Source: Rothia sp. HMSC078H08 (GTDB taxonomy: Bacteria; Actinomycetota; Actinomycetes; Actinomycetales; Micrococcaceae). Taken from it: a stretch of 64,000 bases of DNA. The notes under the pieces are model-generated. The model worked only from the letters and a program-made list of their open reading frames with translations, did no database searches and was not told where the DNA came from. The translations under genes were made by a program, and so were the position numbers. Below are positions 1 to 8,715 of this stretch, one piece after another (positions within the stretch are counted from its first letter, which is position 1; each line of letters starts with the position of its first letter). The DNA lies in contig NZ_KV795243.1 in assembly GCF_001808955.1 (NCBI RefSeq), positions 11,038-75,037 of the forward strand, read 5' to 3'.

Positions 1-1
1 G

Positions 2-1381
2 GAAAAAGCGGCAAAGGAAGAAGTCGCCGAAGAAACCGCGAAACAGCCCACAAAACCTGCGCGTCCAGGTTTCTTTGACCGCATCCCCGGCATGCGTAGC
101 GGCGCTCTCTGGGCGCACCTGCTGTTCATCCTGGTTGCCCTCTACGCCTTCGACTACGTGACGCACGCGGCGGCTGACGATATTTACGTGTACCGCCTGG
201 GTGCGGTCTCCCTCGCGGACGGCCCGGACGGCTACCAGCTGTACACCTTCCGCACGCGCGGCCTGCCGTTCACCTACCCACCGTTTGCGGCGTTGCTCTT
301 CTACCCGCTCGCGTTCCTCACCGAGCCGCAGAGCATGCTGCTGATTACCGCCATTATTTGCGCGCTCTGCTACTGGTGCGCGTACCTGTTGTACTCCTAC
401 GCGCGTAGCCGCTCGTGGCGTCTGCCGTTGCAGAAGCACCTGGGTCATTGGGGTATGGTGTCGCTGATTGCGGCGCTGATTTGGATGTGCGGCCCGTGGC
501 GTTTGACCACGCATTTTGGGCAGATTAACGCCATCATTCTGATGCTGATTCTCGCCGATTTTATGCGCCCGGCAACCCGCGTTCCGCGCGGTGTGCTGCT
601 GGGTATTGCGGCGGGTATTAAGCTGACCCCGCTCGCGTTCGGTCTGCTGCTGCTCATGCGTAAGGACTGGAAGGGCATCGCGACCCTGGGTGCCAGCTTC
701 GCTGCGACCGTGGGTATCGGCTTCCTGGTGATCCGTGAGGAGTCGCTGACGTTCTGGTTCCACGCGGTGCGTGACACTTCGCGTGTGGGCTGGTTCAGCT
801 ACTTCGATAACGTGTCGATTATGGGTACGCTGACCCATGCGGGCCTGCAGCATCACCTGACGGCTACCGCCCTGTCGGTGGTGCAGGTGGCGTTGACTCT
901 GCTGATTGTGCTGGTCACGGCGGTTCTGCTGATTCCGCTGATTCGTGCCCGCGCGCTCATGGCGCAGCTGGCGCTGACCGCGTTCATGATGTTGCAGATT
1001 TCGCCGATTAGCTGGTCGCACCACAACACCTGGTACCCGCTGATGCTCGCCGCCGTGGTCATGGAAATCTTCCCGCTCATGTACCAGTGGGTCAGCTCCT
1101 TCGTCTTCACGCTGGCTGTTATCTTGGCGACTGCGGCGCTGGTGGGCATGTACATTTCGCCGTTCTGGATCGTGCTGGCGCTCTCCCCGCACTTCAACGC
1201 GGATCAGATTCTGATGGTGCCCGAAGGCTCCCTGGGTCTGATGGCTGGCACCATGCCGTACCAGCTGATGTACCTGTTTATTCTGGTGACGTTCTTTGTG
1301 TACCTGGCGAATCGTCAGCTGGTGGAGCGTGCGGCACGTGCCGCGGGCGCCGAGCTGGCGGAGGCGAAGTACTCCCGCTAA
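2..1381 (+). CDS. GT87-type polyprenol-phosphate-mannose alpha-mannosyltransferase, 5' end outside window
   Basis: The reading frame is open to the left edge, so the gene starts upstream; 459 residues are visible and the first 30 are a charged E/K-rich tail before the first membrane helix. About ten hydrophobic segments follow. Family-like signatures are FTYPPFAALLFYPLAFL after the first loop, HFGQINAIILML, and GVLLGIAAGIKLTPLAF, the pattern of GT87 (DUF2029) integral membrane enzymes. In actinobacteria these enzymes use polyprenyl-phosphate-mannose on the outer face of the membrane to build phosphatidylinositol mannosides, lipomannan or related glycolipids. The acceptor cannot be told from the sequence. 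An internal ATG at 92 is a possible but less likely start, since coding continues before it. A strong terminator follows at 1518. Confidence 0.8.
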   Translation, partial: EKAAKEEVAEETAKQPTKPARPGFFDRIPGMRSGALWAHLLFILVALYAFDYVTHAAADDIYVYRLGAVSLADGPDGYQLYTFRTRGLPFTYPPFAALLFYPLAFLTEPQSMLLITAIICALCYWCAYLLYSYARSRSWRLPLQKHLGHWGMVSLIAALIWMCGPWRLTTHFGQINAIILMLILADFMRPATRVPRGVLLGIAAGIKLTPLAFGLLLLMRKDWKGIATLGASFAATVGIGFLVIREESLTFWFHAVRDTSRVGWFSYFDNVSIMGTLTHAGLQHHLTATALSVVQVALTLLIVLVTAVLLIPLIRARALMAQLALTAFMMLQISPISWSHHNTWYPLMLAAVVMEIFPLMYQWVSSFVFTLAVILATAALVGMYISPFWIVLALSPHFNADQILMVPEGSLGLMAGTMPYQLMYLFILVTFFVYLANRQLVERAARAAGAELAEAKYSR

Positions 1382-1517
1382 AGAAACCGCCCGCTCACGG
1401 CGGCTGCCCGCTCGAGGCGGTCGCTCGCCCGCGGCGGCGGGCGCATCCAGCAGGGCGTAAGCCCACCGGACAGAACCTCAGAGCATAGCCTCCCGGTATA
1501 AAAACCGGCATAAAAAT

Positions 1518-1555
1518 ATCCCCCGCACCTATCACGGGTGCGGGGGATACTTTTA
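1518..1555. terminator. Bidirectional intrinsic terminator
   Basis: Arms 1518-1529 and 1537-1548 form a perfect 12-bp GC-rich stem with a short loop, with A- and T-rich flanks on both sides. It lies between the convergent GT87 gene and the minus-strand gene ending at 1588 and can serve both. Confidence 0.75.
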
Positions 1556-1587
1556 TACCCAGCCTGCTGACCTAGTCAGTCACGCTG

Positions 1588-3756
1588 TTAGTTAGTGCCG
1601 ATGCTCCAAGTAATGTTGGAGTCGGTACGAACCTGCATGTAGCTCTTGTTGCTCTGAACCCACTGCATGCTGCTCTTCACGGTCGGAATGGTCGAGGAGA
1701 AGAACGGGTCGTTCTTGGTCGCGTTCAGAACGGTGAAGCCGCGGGTGGTCGGGCCGCTGGTCTGGAACTCCATGGTTGCCTCGGTGCCTTCGTAGGTGAA
1801 AGCGTAGTAGTTCATGGTGCTCTGGAACTTCTCACCCTTCTTGTAGTGGGGTGCGGAGTCTGCGTCGTAGACGCGGATGGTCCACTCGCCCTTACCGGTC
1901 AGCTCCAGCTTGCGGGTGGGGGTGGAGTGGCCGCTCGCGTCAATCCATGCGGTGCCCTTGAGCTCCTTGCCGTCGCGGGTGGAGTCGAGAACGCTCAGAC
2001 CTGCGGTGATGTTGCCCTTGTCGTCACGGCTGGTGATGAAGGCGTTAACCACACCGTCTGCGGGCTTGAACTCGTAGTAGAGCAGGCCTGCGGACACATC
2101 GCCCTTGATCTTCTCAATGTCGATGGTGTCCTTATTATCGGCGACGGTCTTCTTGTATTCCTTGAACTCACCCTCGGGCATCTTCGCTTCAGCAGCAGCA
2201 ACCGGCGCTGCCGAAGAAGCCGAAGCCGCGCTCTCAGATGCGGGCGCTGCGGAAGAAGCCTCAGAGGATGCCGCCGCGGAGGACGCCTCAGCGGAAGTAG
2301 CCGCCGCGCTCGCCGACTCGGAAGAAGCGGAGGCGGGGTTCGAGCCGCCACGCGGAATCAGCATGACAATCGCCAGGATGAGAACAATCAGCAGAGCCAG
2401 CGCACCACCGATAACACCCCAAATCTTAGTGCCGGAGAACAGACCCTTCTTCTCGGAGTCGTCCTCGCCCTGACCTGCAGGCTCGGTGACGTAGGGGTTG
2501 CTCAGTGCCACGGTTGCCTGGTCCTGATCGGACACCTGACCTGCGTAGGGCTGCTGAGCGTTGTACGGTTGACCCTGGTAGGGGTTGCCCTGGTACTGAC
2601 CGCCCTGGACGTTCTGGCCGTCCTGGAAGCCCTGACCCTGGAAACCCTGGCCCTGGTACTGGCCACCCTGGAAGTTCTGGCCCTGGAAGCCCTCACCCTG
2701 GAAACCATCAGCCTGGTTCGGCTGGAAGCCGTTCGGCGCCTGACCCGCCGGGATGAACTGTGCGTTCTGGCCGGGCTGCATGTTCTGACCGGGCTGTTCC
2801 GAGAGGTTCACGGTACGCTCGGACAGGTTGACGGTGCGCTCGGTTTCGGGGGTGTGGAACTCAACGAGCGGGGAGCTCTCAATAGTGTGGGGCGCCTCAG
2901 CAGCGGGTGCCTCAGCCGCGGGAGCCTCAACGATGGGCTCAGATACCGGTTCAGCTGCCGCCGGTGCCTCGGGGGCAACCTCGGCGACGGGCTCAACAAC
3001 AACGGGCTCTGCAACAGGTTCGGAAACGACCGGCTCAGAAGCGGCGGGCTCGGAAACAGCAGGCTCGGACAGTGCCGGCTCAGCAACCGGAGCCTCAACA
3101 ACGTGCGCCTCAACGGGCTGCTCGGAAGCAGCCTGCTCAGCAACAACAGGCTCGACAACCGGCGCTACGGGAGCCTCAGCAGCGGGCTCTGCATCTGCAG
3201 GCTCTTCAACTGCGGAAGACTGGGATGCGAGAACCTGCTCGGGCAGAGCGGTGCCGGTCAGCGGAACCTGAGTCAGGTGACGCATCGGCTTGGGCTCGGA
3301 GGACTCCTCAGCGGACTCAGCCTGGGACGCCTCAACGTGGGGCGCCTCTACCTGCTGTGCCTCAACGTGGGATGCCTCAGCCTGGGGTGCTGCCGCCTCC
3401 GGAACCTCGACGACCTGCTCACCTTCGAGCTCAGCGGCGAGCTGCTCCAGGTCAACGTCCTCAACGGTCAGCGGTGCTGCAGCTTCGGCGGGCTGCTCAG
3501 CCTCAACAGCGGGCTCAGCAACTACAGGCTCAGTAACCTGCTCAGCGGGAGCCGCCTCGGCAGCGGGCTCCTCGGGAATCAGCGGCTCAATAGTAGCCTC
3601 TTCAACCTGAATGGGTTCGGGCTCGGGCTCTTCGACCCACAGCTGCCAGCCTTCAGGAACGGGACCCCACGCGGGGTCGGGGCGCCACGTAGGAGTGGGG
3701 GCCCATCCAGCAGGAGGAGCGGGCCAGTTGGGCGGCGGATTGAAGACGAGTGCCAT
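1588..3756 (-). CDS. Large acidic, low-complexity single-pass membrane protein of unknown function
   Basis: The 722-residue protein starts best at the ATG at 3756 (MALVFNPPPNWP), because an AAAGG ribosome site lies upstream; an in-frame start at 3789 adds 11 residues lacking this support. The N-terminus has the actinobacterial Pro/Trp pattern NWPAPPAGW...PDPAWGPVP. Then come an Ala/Glu/Pro/Val-rich acidic stretch (about 50-300), a Gly/Gln/Phe repeat zone of GQ-F-Q-G units (about 335-412), one membrane helix (about 443-468), a Ser/Ala linker (about 472-520) and a folded C-terminal domain of about 200 residues. The N-terminal half is predicted cytoplasmic and the C-terminal domain extracytoplasmic. 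I do not recognise the C-terminal domain. A scaffold or cell-envelope sensor role would be speculation. Confidence 0.8.
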   Translation of the reverse strand: MALVFNPPPNWPAPPAGWAPTPTWRPDPAWGPVPEGWQLWVEEPEPEPIQVEEATIEPLIPEEPAAEAAPAEQVTEPVVAEPAVEAEQPAEAAAPLTVEDVDLEQLAAELEGEQVVEVPEAAAPQAEASHVEAQQVEAPHVEASQAESAEESSEPKPMRHLTQVPLTGTALPEQVLASQSSAVEEPADAEPAAEAPVAPVVEPVVAEQAASEQPVEAHVVEAPVAEPALSEPAVSEPAASEPVVSEPVAEPVVVEPVAEVAPEAPAAAEPVSEPIVEAPAAEAPAAEAPHTIESSPLVEFHTPETERTVNLSERTVNLSEQPGQNMQPGQNAQFIPAGQAPNGFQPNQADGFQGEGFQGQNFQGGQYQGQGFQGQGFQDGQNVQGGQYQGNPYQGQPYNAQQPYAGQVSDQDQATVALSNPYVTEPAGQGEDDSEKKGLFSGTKIWGVIGGALALLIVLILAIVMLIPRGGSNPASASSESASAAATSAEASSAAASSEASSAAPASESAASASSAAPVAAAEAKMPEGEFKEYKKTVADNKDTIDIEKIKGDVSAGLLYYEFKPADGVVNAFITSRDDKGNITAGLSVLDSTRDGKELKGTAWIDASGHSTPTRKLELTGKGEWTIRVYDADSAPHYKKGEKFQSTMNYYAFTYEGTEATMEFQTSGPTTRGFTVLNATKNDPFFSSTIPTVKSSMQWVQSNKSYMQVRTDSNITWSIGTN

Positions 3757-3998
3757 AAGAAAGCAGCCTTTCTGGTGCTGAAAAAACACCCCGGAAGAGC
3801 GGTCATCAGCGACTATGTATATGAGCGTATTATCGCTACAAATTATGGCATAGGTTCAGAAAATGAACCCCGTGAATGGTAGGTTTTTAGCCTTATTCAC
3901 GGCTTTTTCAATGGTTTTGGAACATTCCGTATCAATCGGCACTTGAAGGTTTCCGTATGCCCGGTCACCATCGACCCCGCGGAGGCTAGGATTAAAGA

Positions 3999-4979
3999 AT
4001 GAACACTACACCGCCTCCCGCACCCCCGCAGGTAGCCGCCGGAACCCCCGCTGCTCCTGCGCCTGTTGCAGGTCTTGCCTACCACCGTCTCTCCCACGCC
4101 GACCCGAAATCCCGCTGGTTCTCACCCCTGCTGGAAGGTCTGCTCGGTGTCGCCGTATTTATTGGCCTCAACCTGATCATTTCAGTTGCCCTGGCTGCGA
4201 CGATTATGGGTTCGGGACTTTCCCTCCAGGATGTAGCTACGAACCGCGCCGTCATTATGGAACACCCGGCGCTGTTCGCGCTGACGTTCCTCTCCCTTAT
4301 CGCGATTGTGCCTTCGCTCTTTCTGGCGCGCCTGGTCGTGGGTCCGAAGCCCTGGGGTCTGATCCATTCGGTGGCGGGTCGTCTGCGCCGCTCGCTACTG
4401 CTTCCGTACCTGGGTTTGAGCTTCGCTGTCTACGGCATCTACTACGCCGTGATGCTGGCGTTGAGCGGTGAGAGCCTGCCCGAATACCGCTATTTTCAAC
4501 CTCCACAGGTTGAATTTTGGGTTTATGTGGCGATGATGCTGCTCCTAGTGCCCGTGCAGTGCTACGCCGAAGAGCTCGCCTACCGCGGCTTCATGATGCA
4601 GATGCTGGGCCGCTGGCTCCGCACCCCCTGGCTGCCGATTGTGCTGCCCGCCGTGCTGTTCATGCTCTCCCACGCCTACGACCCCTGGGGTCAGAGCACG
4701 ATTCTCGCGATGGGTATTTACGCGGGTTTCCTCTGCTGGTACACCGGCGGTCTGGAGGCCTCCATCAGCCTGCACGTGGCAAATAACGTGATCCTGATGC
4801 TGCTGTCCATGGTGGCTGGTCTGGATCCGTTCGCCTCCGAGGGTGTGACCCCCGTGGATGCACTGCAGGGCATCGCGCTGGAAGGCGTGTACGTGGTGCT
4901 CGCCTGCCTGATCTTCAACGCGCGCGCTCGCCGCGGCGAGGTTTCACGTGAAACACAACCGCTCAAGATTGATAAATAG
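3999..4979 (+). CDS. CPBP-family intramembrane metalloprotease (CAAX protease/Abi type)
   Basis: The 326-residue protein has about eight hydrophobic segments and the CPBP signature: EELAYRG near residue 190 (paired Glu and Arg), a histidine in SHAYDPWG near 224, and SLHVANN near 257. These residues form the glutamate/histidine active site of the Rce1-like family. Bacterial members process membrane substrates or bacteriocin-related peptides; the substrate here is unknown. The N-terminus (PPPAPPQVAAGTPAAPAP) is a Pro/Ala-rich cytosolic tail. GGAGG at 3981 is 13 nt from the ATG, rather far; a TAGGAT hexamer at 3987-3992, six bases before the ATG, makes a leaderless transcript possible. Confidence 0.85.
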   Translation: MNTTPPPAPPQVAAGTPAAPAPVAGLAYHRLSHADPKSRWFSPLLEGLLGVAVFIGLNLIISVALAATIMGSGLSLQDVATNRAVIMEHPALFALTFLSLIAIVPSLFLARLVVGPKPWGLIHSVAGRLRRSLLLPYLGLSFAVYGIYYAVMLALSGESLPEYRYFQPPQVEFWVYVAMMLLLVPVQCYAEELAYRGFMMQMLGRWLRTPWLPIVLPAVLFMLSHAYDPWGQSTILAMGIYAGFLCWYTGGLEASISLHVANNVILMLLSMVAGLDPFASEGVTPVDALQGIALEGVYVVLACLIFNARARRGEVSRETQPLKIDK

Positions 4980-5123
4980 GCTATTTGGTGGGTTGCTTTA
5001 GCCCAGCTGCCCCAGCCCGCCCACCCCGCTCCATGCGAGCCTCACCAGGGCTCATACTCCACACCGCGTGGATTATCGGCCCCGGTCACCCCGTCAACAC
5101 CCAAGAAAAGGTAGGGTTAAACC

Positions 5124-6431
5124 ATGACTGTTGATGCTGTAAAAAATATTGAAGACCTCGCCGCATTCGTGGCGGAGTCGCCGGTCTCTTACCTCGCCGC
5201 GCGCACGGTAGCGCGCCGCCTGCAAGCAGCGGGCTTCACCGAGCTTGTAGAGACCGAAGCATGGGACCCGCAGATTGCAACCGGCCGTCACTTCGTCGTC
5301 CGTGACGGCGCGATTATCGCCTGGGCTGGCGGCGCGAAGGCGCAGAAGGCAAGCGGCTACCGTGTGCTGGGTGCGCACACTGACTCGCCCTCCCTGAAGG
5401 TCAAGCCTTCCTCCTCCATCACCACGAAGGGCTGGCACCAGATTGCCGTGGAGAACTACGGTGGTGCACTGCTGAACTCCTTCCTGGACCGCGAGCTGTG
5501 CGTGGCGGGCCGCCTCACCGTCCTTGAGGGCGGGGAGCTGAAGGACCGCCTGGTGCGCACCGGCGCGATTGCGCGCATCCCGCAGCTGGCGCCGCACCTG
5601 GACCACAAGCGTAACGAACTGGTGCTGGACAAGCAGTTCAACATGTACCCCGTGTGGGGCGTGGATCCGGCGGAGAACGACGTGCTCGGCTACATGGCGA
5701 AGCACGTGATTGACGGCGAGCCGGTCGACCCGGAAAGCATTGTGGGTTACGACCTGCTGTTCGCTGATTCGCAGCCGCCGCGCCGCTTTGGTGCCGATCA
5801 GGAGCTGTTCGCTTCCGGTCGCCTGGATAACCTGTCTTCGGTGCACGCGGGTTTGACCGCCCTGGAACGTTACGTTGCCGATAACGCGGATGAGCACGCC
5901 ACCGAGACTGTGATGCTTGCGGCGTTTGACCATGAGGAGCTTGGTTCGGAGTCGCGTAGTGGTGCGGCTGGCCCGTTCCTGGAGGATATTCTGGTGCGCC
6001 TGTCCGCTGCGCGCGGTGAGAGTACGGAGGAGTACCGCCGTTCGGTGGCGGCGTCGTTCTGCCTGTCCGCTGATGCCGGTCACCTGGTGCACCCGAACTA
6101 TCAGGGTCACCACGACCCGACCGTGCAGCCGCTGCCCGGTGGTGGCCCGCTGCTGAAGATTAACGCGAACCAGCGTTATGCGACGGATTCGGTGGGTGCT
6201 GGAGTGTTTGCGGCGGCGTGCGCGAAGGCTGGTGTGCCGTATCAGGAGTTCGTGTCGAATAACAATATGCCGTGTGGTTCGACGATTGGCCCGATTACGG
6301 CGACTCGCCTGGGTATGCGCACCGTGGATGTGGGTATTGGTTTGCTGTCGATGCATTCGATGCGCGAGATGTGCCATGTGGACGATATGGCGTACATGAC
6401 GCGCGCGGTGGAAGGCTTCTTCCGCCTCTAA
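5124..6431 (+). CDS. M18-family aminopeptidase (aspartyl aminopeptidase type)
   Basis: The 435-residue protein has the full M18 metal site: GAHTDSP (His near residue 84), LDNLSS (bridging Asp near 235), DHEELGSES (catalytic Glu and metal ligand near 269), SADAGHLVHP (near 316) and the last ligand His in SMHSMREMCH (near 409). Family members are cytosolic dodecameric zinc or cobalt peptidases that remove N-terminal acidic or neutral residues. Length is normal and no signal peptide is seen. The gene stands alone and ends at a strong terminator at 6469. It is often annotated apeB/pepC-like, but the exact specificity is not readable here. Confidence 0.93.
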   Translation: MTVDAVKNIEDLAAFVAESPVSYLAARTVARRLQAAGFTELVETEAWDPQIATGRHFVVRDGAIIAWAGGAKAQKASGYRVLGAHTDSPSLKVKPSSSITTKGWHQIAVENYGGALLNSFLDRELCVAGRLTVLEGGELKDRLVRTGAIARIPQLAPHLDHKRNELVLDKQFNMYPVWGVDPAENDVLGYMAKHVIDGEPVDPESIVGYDLLFADSQPPRRFGADQELFASGRLDNLSSVHAGLTALERYVADNADEHATETVMLAAFDHEELGSESRSGAAGPFLEDILVRLSAARGESTEEYRRSVAASFCLSADAGHLVHPNYQGHHDPTVQPLPGGGPLLKINANQRYATDSVGAGVFAAACAKAGVPYQEFVSNNNMPCGSTIGPITATRLGMRTVDVGIGLLSMHSMREMCHVDDMAYMTRAVEGFFRL

Positions 6432-6468
6432 ATTGAACCCCGCTGAGGTGTGAACAGCTAGGGTGTAG

Positions 6469-6507
6469 GCGCCGGGAACGTATGGTTCCCGGCGCCCATA
6501 TTTTTTA
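6469..6507 (+). terminator. Terminator of the M18 peptidase gene, first copy of a locus-specific repeat
   Basis: Arms 6469-6480 and 6486-6497 are a perfect 12-bp inverted repeat followed by an ATTTTTT run. The hairpin and its AT-rich trailer (about 55 bases) are repeated at 8050-8108, so the AlbA_2-like gene lies between two copies. Confidence 0.85.
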
Positions 6508-6649
6508 AAAATTTTTTTCGGGGAGGGGCCCACAAAGAGTGACGAAGCAAGACGCGATATCTGGGTTTTCCCCGTACAATAAAGAGTAAGTAAGAGTAAA
6601 TGCTAGATTGCATTTCTAAATATTTTTTAATTCTTAGGAGAGAAACTTT

Positions 6650-7936
6650 ATGGGGAACCTCGATACTAATATTGACCCAAATATTCCAGAATCACGGGAT
6701 AAGATTGCTGCGTGGGTTAAAGCAGTGGGGGATAGTGCAGAATCACAGGGGCTAGAAGTTAAAAGTAGCCTTGAATTTTCTAGAAGTGAGCGTAAGAAAT
6801 CGTTTGCGAAAATAACTAAGTTTATTTTGGCATCCGCAAACCGTGACCAAAATCAGGCAATGAGAGACTATCAGGGGTATGGAGTGATGCTCATTGGTGT
6901 TACTAAGGATGAGGTATGCGGTCTTGAAAATGTACCAGAGCAGCATGAGTTTGAAGGAGCTGTAAAGAACTATTTTGGATCCACAGTTCCAAATTATCAC
7001 TTTGTGCCTCATTCCTTCGAGGGCAAAGATCTTTTGTTTGTAATTGTTGATCCTCCAGTGAATGGGCAAGAGATTTACATATGCTCAGGGAGTTACGATG
7101 CTGATAAGCGTGTTAATCAGCTTAGGGACGGTGCGATTTATTGTCGTGAATCAACGCAAACTATCGAGGCAAACTCGGTTCAACTTCGCGACATGATTAA
7201 TCGATTGCTTGGTGGATATGTAGATATTAACTTGGGTGTATCTGAGGTTTTTGCAGGACCTCGTGTTGATACTGATTTTCTTAAAAACATGTATTCTTAT
7301 CCCAAGGAAAAATATAAGGAATTCCTGCGGAAAAAAACTATTGAAAATAAAGGATCTAATTCATTATGGGGAAGTAGCTGGATAATAAAAGATCCTCTAC
7401 ATCATATATCTGTTGAGGATATGCTTGATGCGTATAGAAATGATGAAAAACGACATAAAGAATGTTTTAATAGGCTATTAGAGATAAAGCTCAAACCAGC
7501 TATTTTTTCGATTGCCAACACTGGAACTAAGGTGTTAGAAAATCCTTCCATTGAATACAGGTTCTCAGGGGATGTTTATATGGTGAACTTGAAAGATAAA
7601 GAATATGAGTGTAGAAAATTTGAGATATTTCCATTCATGGCGATACCACCATACTATTCCATGAATCCCTATGCGTTAAGGAATGTTATGCCATTGAACT
7701 TTACTCGGGCTAGCAACCCGGGGGTTGTAGTCTGGCGACCTGATTCTATTAGTCCCGGGCAAACTGTAACTTCAGAAGAAGACAATATTGGAATATTTGT
7801 AAATGGAGATAATGTGAATACGAGTGTTTTTTATCGTGTGACTGACCCGAATCTCCAGCGCCCTATTGAGGGGGAGATTAATGTAAGCATGATTGATGTT
7901 GATCTCTCTAACATCTTTAAAAATGTTGAGTTTTAG
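6650..7936 (+). CDS. Schlafen/AlbA_2-like putative nucleic-acid-binding protein, AT-rich islet
   Basis: The 428-residue protein has an AlbA_2-like N-terminal module (about 25-190): GLEVKSSLEFSRSE, a helix ending FILASANRD, then GYGVMLIGVTKDEVCGLEN, and later DGAIYCRESTQT. This follows the Schlafen AlbA_2 layout of acidic strand, helix with AN, GV strand and a final basic strand. The C-terminal half (about 200-428) is not recognised and shows mixed beta-like sequence. The start is supported by AGGAG at 6636. Base composition and codon use are clearly more AT-rich than in the flanking genes, suggesting recent transfer. AlbA_2 proteins include regulators and phage-defence components; a defence role is inferred from family, composition and setting. 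Confidence 0.65.
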   Translation: MGNLDTNIDPNIPESRDKIAAWVKAVGDSAESQGLEVKSSLEFSRSERKKSFAKITKFILASANRDQNQAMRDYQGYGVMLIGVTKDEVCGLENVPEQHEFEGAVKNYFGSTVPNYHFVPHSFEGKDLLFVIVDPPVNGQEIYICSGSYDADKRVNQLRDGAIYCRESTQTIEANSVQLRDMINRLLGGYVDINLGVSEVFAGPRVDTDFLKNMYSYPKEKYKEFLRKKTIENKGSNSLWGSSWIIKDPLHHISVEDMLDAYRNDEKRHKECFNRLLEIKLKPAIFSIANTGTKVLENPSIEYRFSGDVYMVNLKDKEYECRKFEIFPFMAIPPYYSMNPYALRNVMPLNFTRASNPGVVVWRPDSISPGQTVTSEEDNIGIFVNGDNVNTSVFYRVTDPNLQRPIEGEINVSMIDVDLSNIFKNVEF

Positions 7937-8279
7937 AAAATAGAATTAATCACTTTCCTAATGGTTTAAATAATTATTTATTTCCTTGGGTGATTTTTAA
8001 ATAATTTCCACTATACATCTCGCTCGTCTCTTGAATAGGAAGCACGAAGGGTGCCGGGAACCTAAGGTTCCCGGCGCCCATATTTTTAAAAATTTTTCAA
8101 AATTTTTCGGGGGGGGGTGTTTACCTCTTGAATAGGGTTCATGTTTGCCGTAAAGTAACCCACAATACGATATGCACGTGTTGCACGCTACTTGTTTTTG
8201 AGAAGTTTTCACCAATGATGGTGCGCCATCAGCTCGTCACCGGCGTAGCGAGCGAACCCCAACATGAAAGGCGGTTCCC
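7937..8279. other. AT-rich intergenic tail of the islet with second terminator copy
   Basis: This 343-base stretch holds no gene I can support. Its first part is AT-rich like the preceding gene. The repeated hairpin and T-rich trailer occupy 8050-8108. From about 8150 base composition returns to the host level and GAAAGGCGG at 8266 is the ribosome site of the next gene. Confidence 0.6.
8050..8087 (+). terminator. Second copy of the 6469 terminator
   Basis: Arms 8050-8062 and 8066-8078 pair over 13 bp with one G-U and are followed by ATTTTT. Sequence and trailer (CCCATATTTTTAAAAATTTTT) match the copy at 6469, while the bases upstream differ. It closes the AlbA_2-like islet. Confidence 0.8.
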
Positions 8280-8627
8280 ATGTTCTTCGATATTTCTCTG
8301 ATCCCGCTGGCGGTTTTGATCCTTGTGGGTCAACTGAAAAAAGCACCACCAAGGTTGCTAAACAACCCTAGCTATCAAAAGGAGAGGGAGCAGGTGCTAA
8401 AGCATCGGCGCATCCTGGATACGCTCGGCGTGGGTTTTGCTCTTGCCCTGATGATTATTCAGTGGGGTAACCCCGCGTTATCGCTTGCCTTTCAGGCGTT
8501 CGTTATTTGGTTGATTCCCAGCCAGCTGTATGATCTCTGGCAGAAGTTCAATGTGTCGCGTGGGGTACTCTTCGCGTGTGCTATCGCGCTGATTGTTATT
8601 GAGTTTGGGTTGGCGCTCCTACCCTAA
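8280..8627 (+). CDS. Small multi-pass membrane protein, unknown function
   Basis: The 115-residue protein has an N-terminal helix (about 3-18), a basic cytosolic loop (KKAPPRLLNNPSYQKEREQ) and two or three further helices (about 49-85 and 94-114). The start is supported by a GAAAGGCGG site. No family is recognised. It is monocistronic and ends at the terminator at 8643. Confidence 0.65.
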   Translation: MFFDISLIPLAVLILVGQLKKAPPRLLNNPSYQKEREQVLKHRRILDTLGVGFALALMIIQWGNPALSLAFQAFVIWLIPSQLYDLWQKFNVSRGVLFACAIALIVIEFGLALLP

Positions 8628-8642
8628 CCTGAGCCGTATAAC

Positions 8643-8687
8643 AGTTGTGGCGGTGACCGAATAACGGTCACCGCCACAACTATTTTT
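8643..8687. terminator. Terminator shared in sequence with the one at 11366
   Basis: A perfect 17-bp stem (8643-8659 with 8665-8681), 5-nt loop and ATTTTT. It separates the convergent small membrane gene and lipoprotein gene. The same hairpin, with two changes, follows the paralogous lipoprotein at 11366. Confidence 0.85.
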
Positions 8688-8715
8688 AAACAGACTCAGA
8701 TTAGACGGGGTTCGA

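Noticed and set aside
1846..3882. Long plus-strand frame opposite the acidic membrane protein
   Set aside because: It arises from the low-complexity codon pattern of the minus-strand gene and encodes a Leu/Arg/Gly-rich sequence without motifs or a ribosome site.
5094..6533. Long minus-strand frame opposite the M18 peptidase
   Set aside because: It covers the peptidase exactly and runs through its terminator; the composition is His/Arg/Thr-rich and has no recognisable motif.
7997..8215. Minus-strand frame of 72 codons over the second terminator copy
   Set aside because: It reads straight through the hairpin and poly-A/T trailer, and its product shows no coherent protein pattern.
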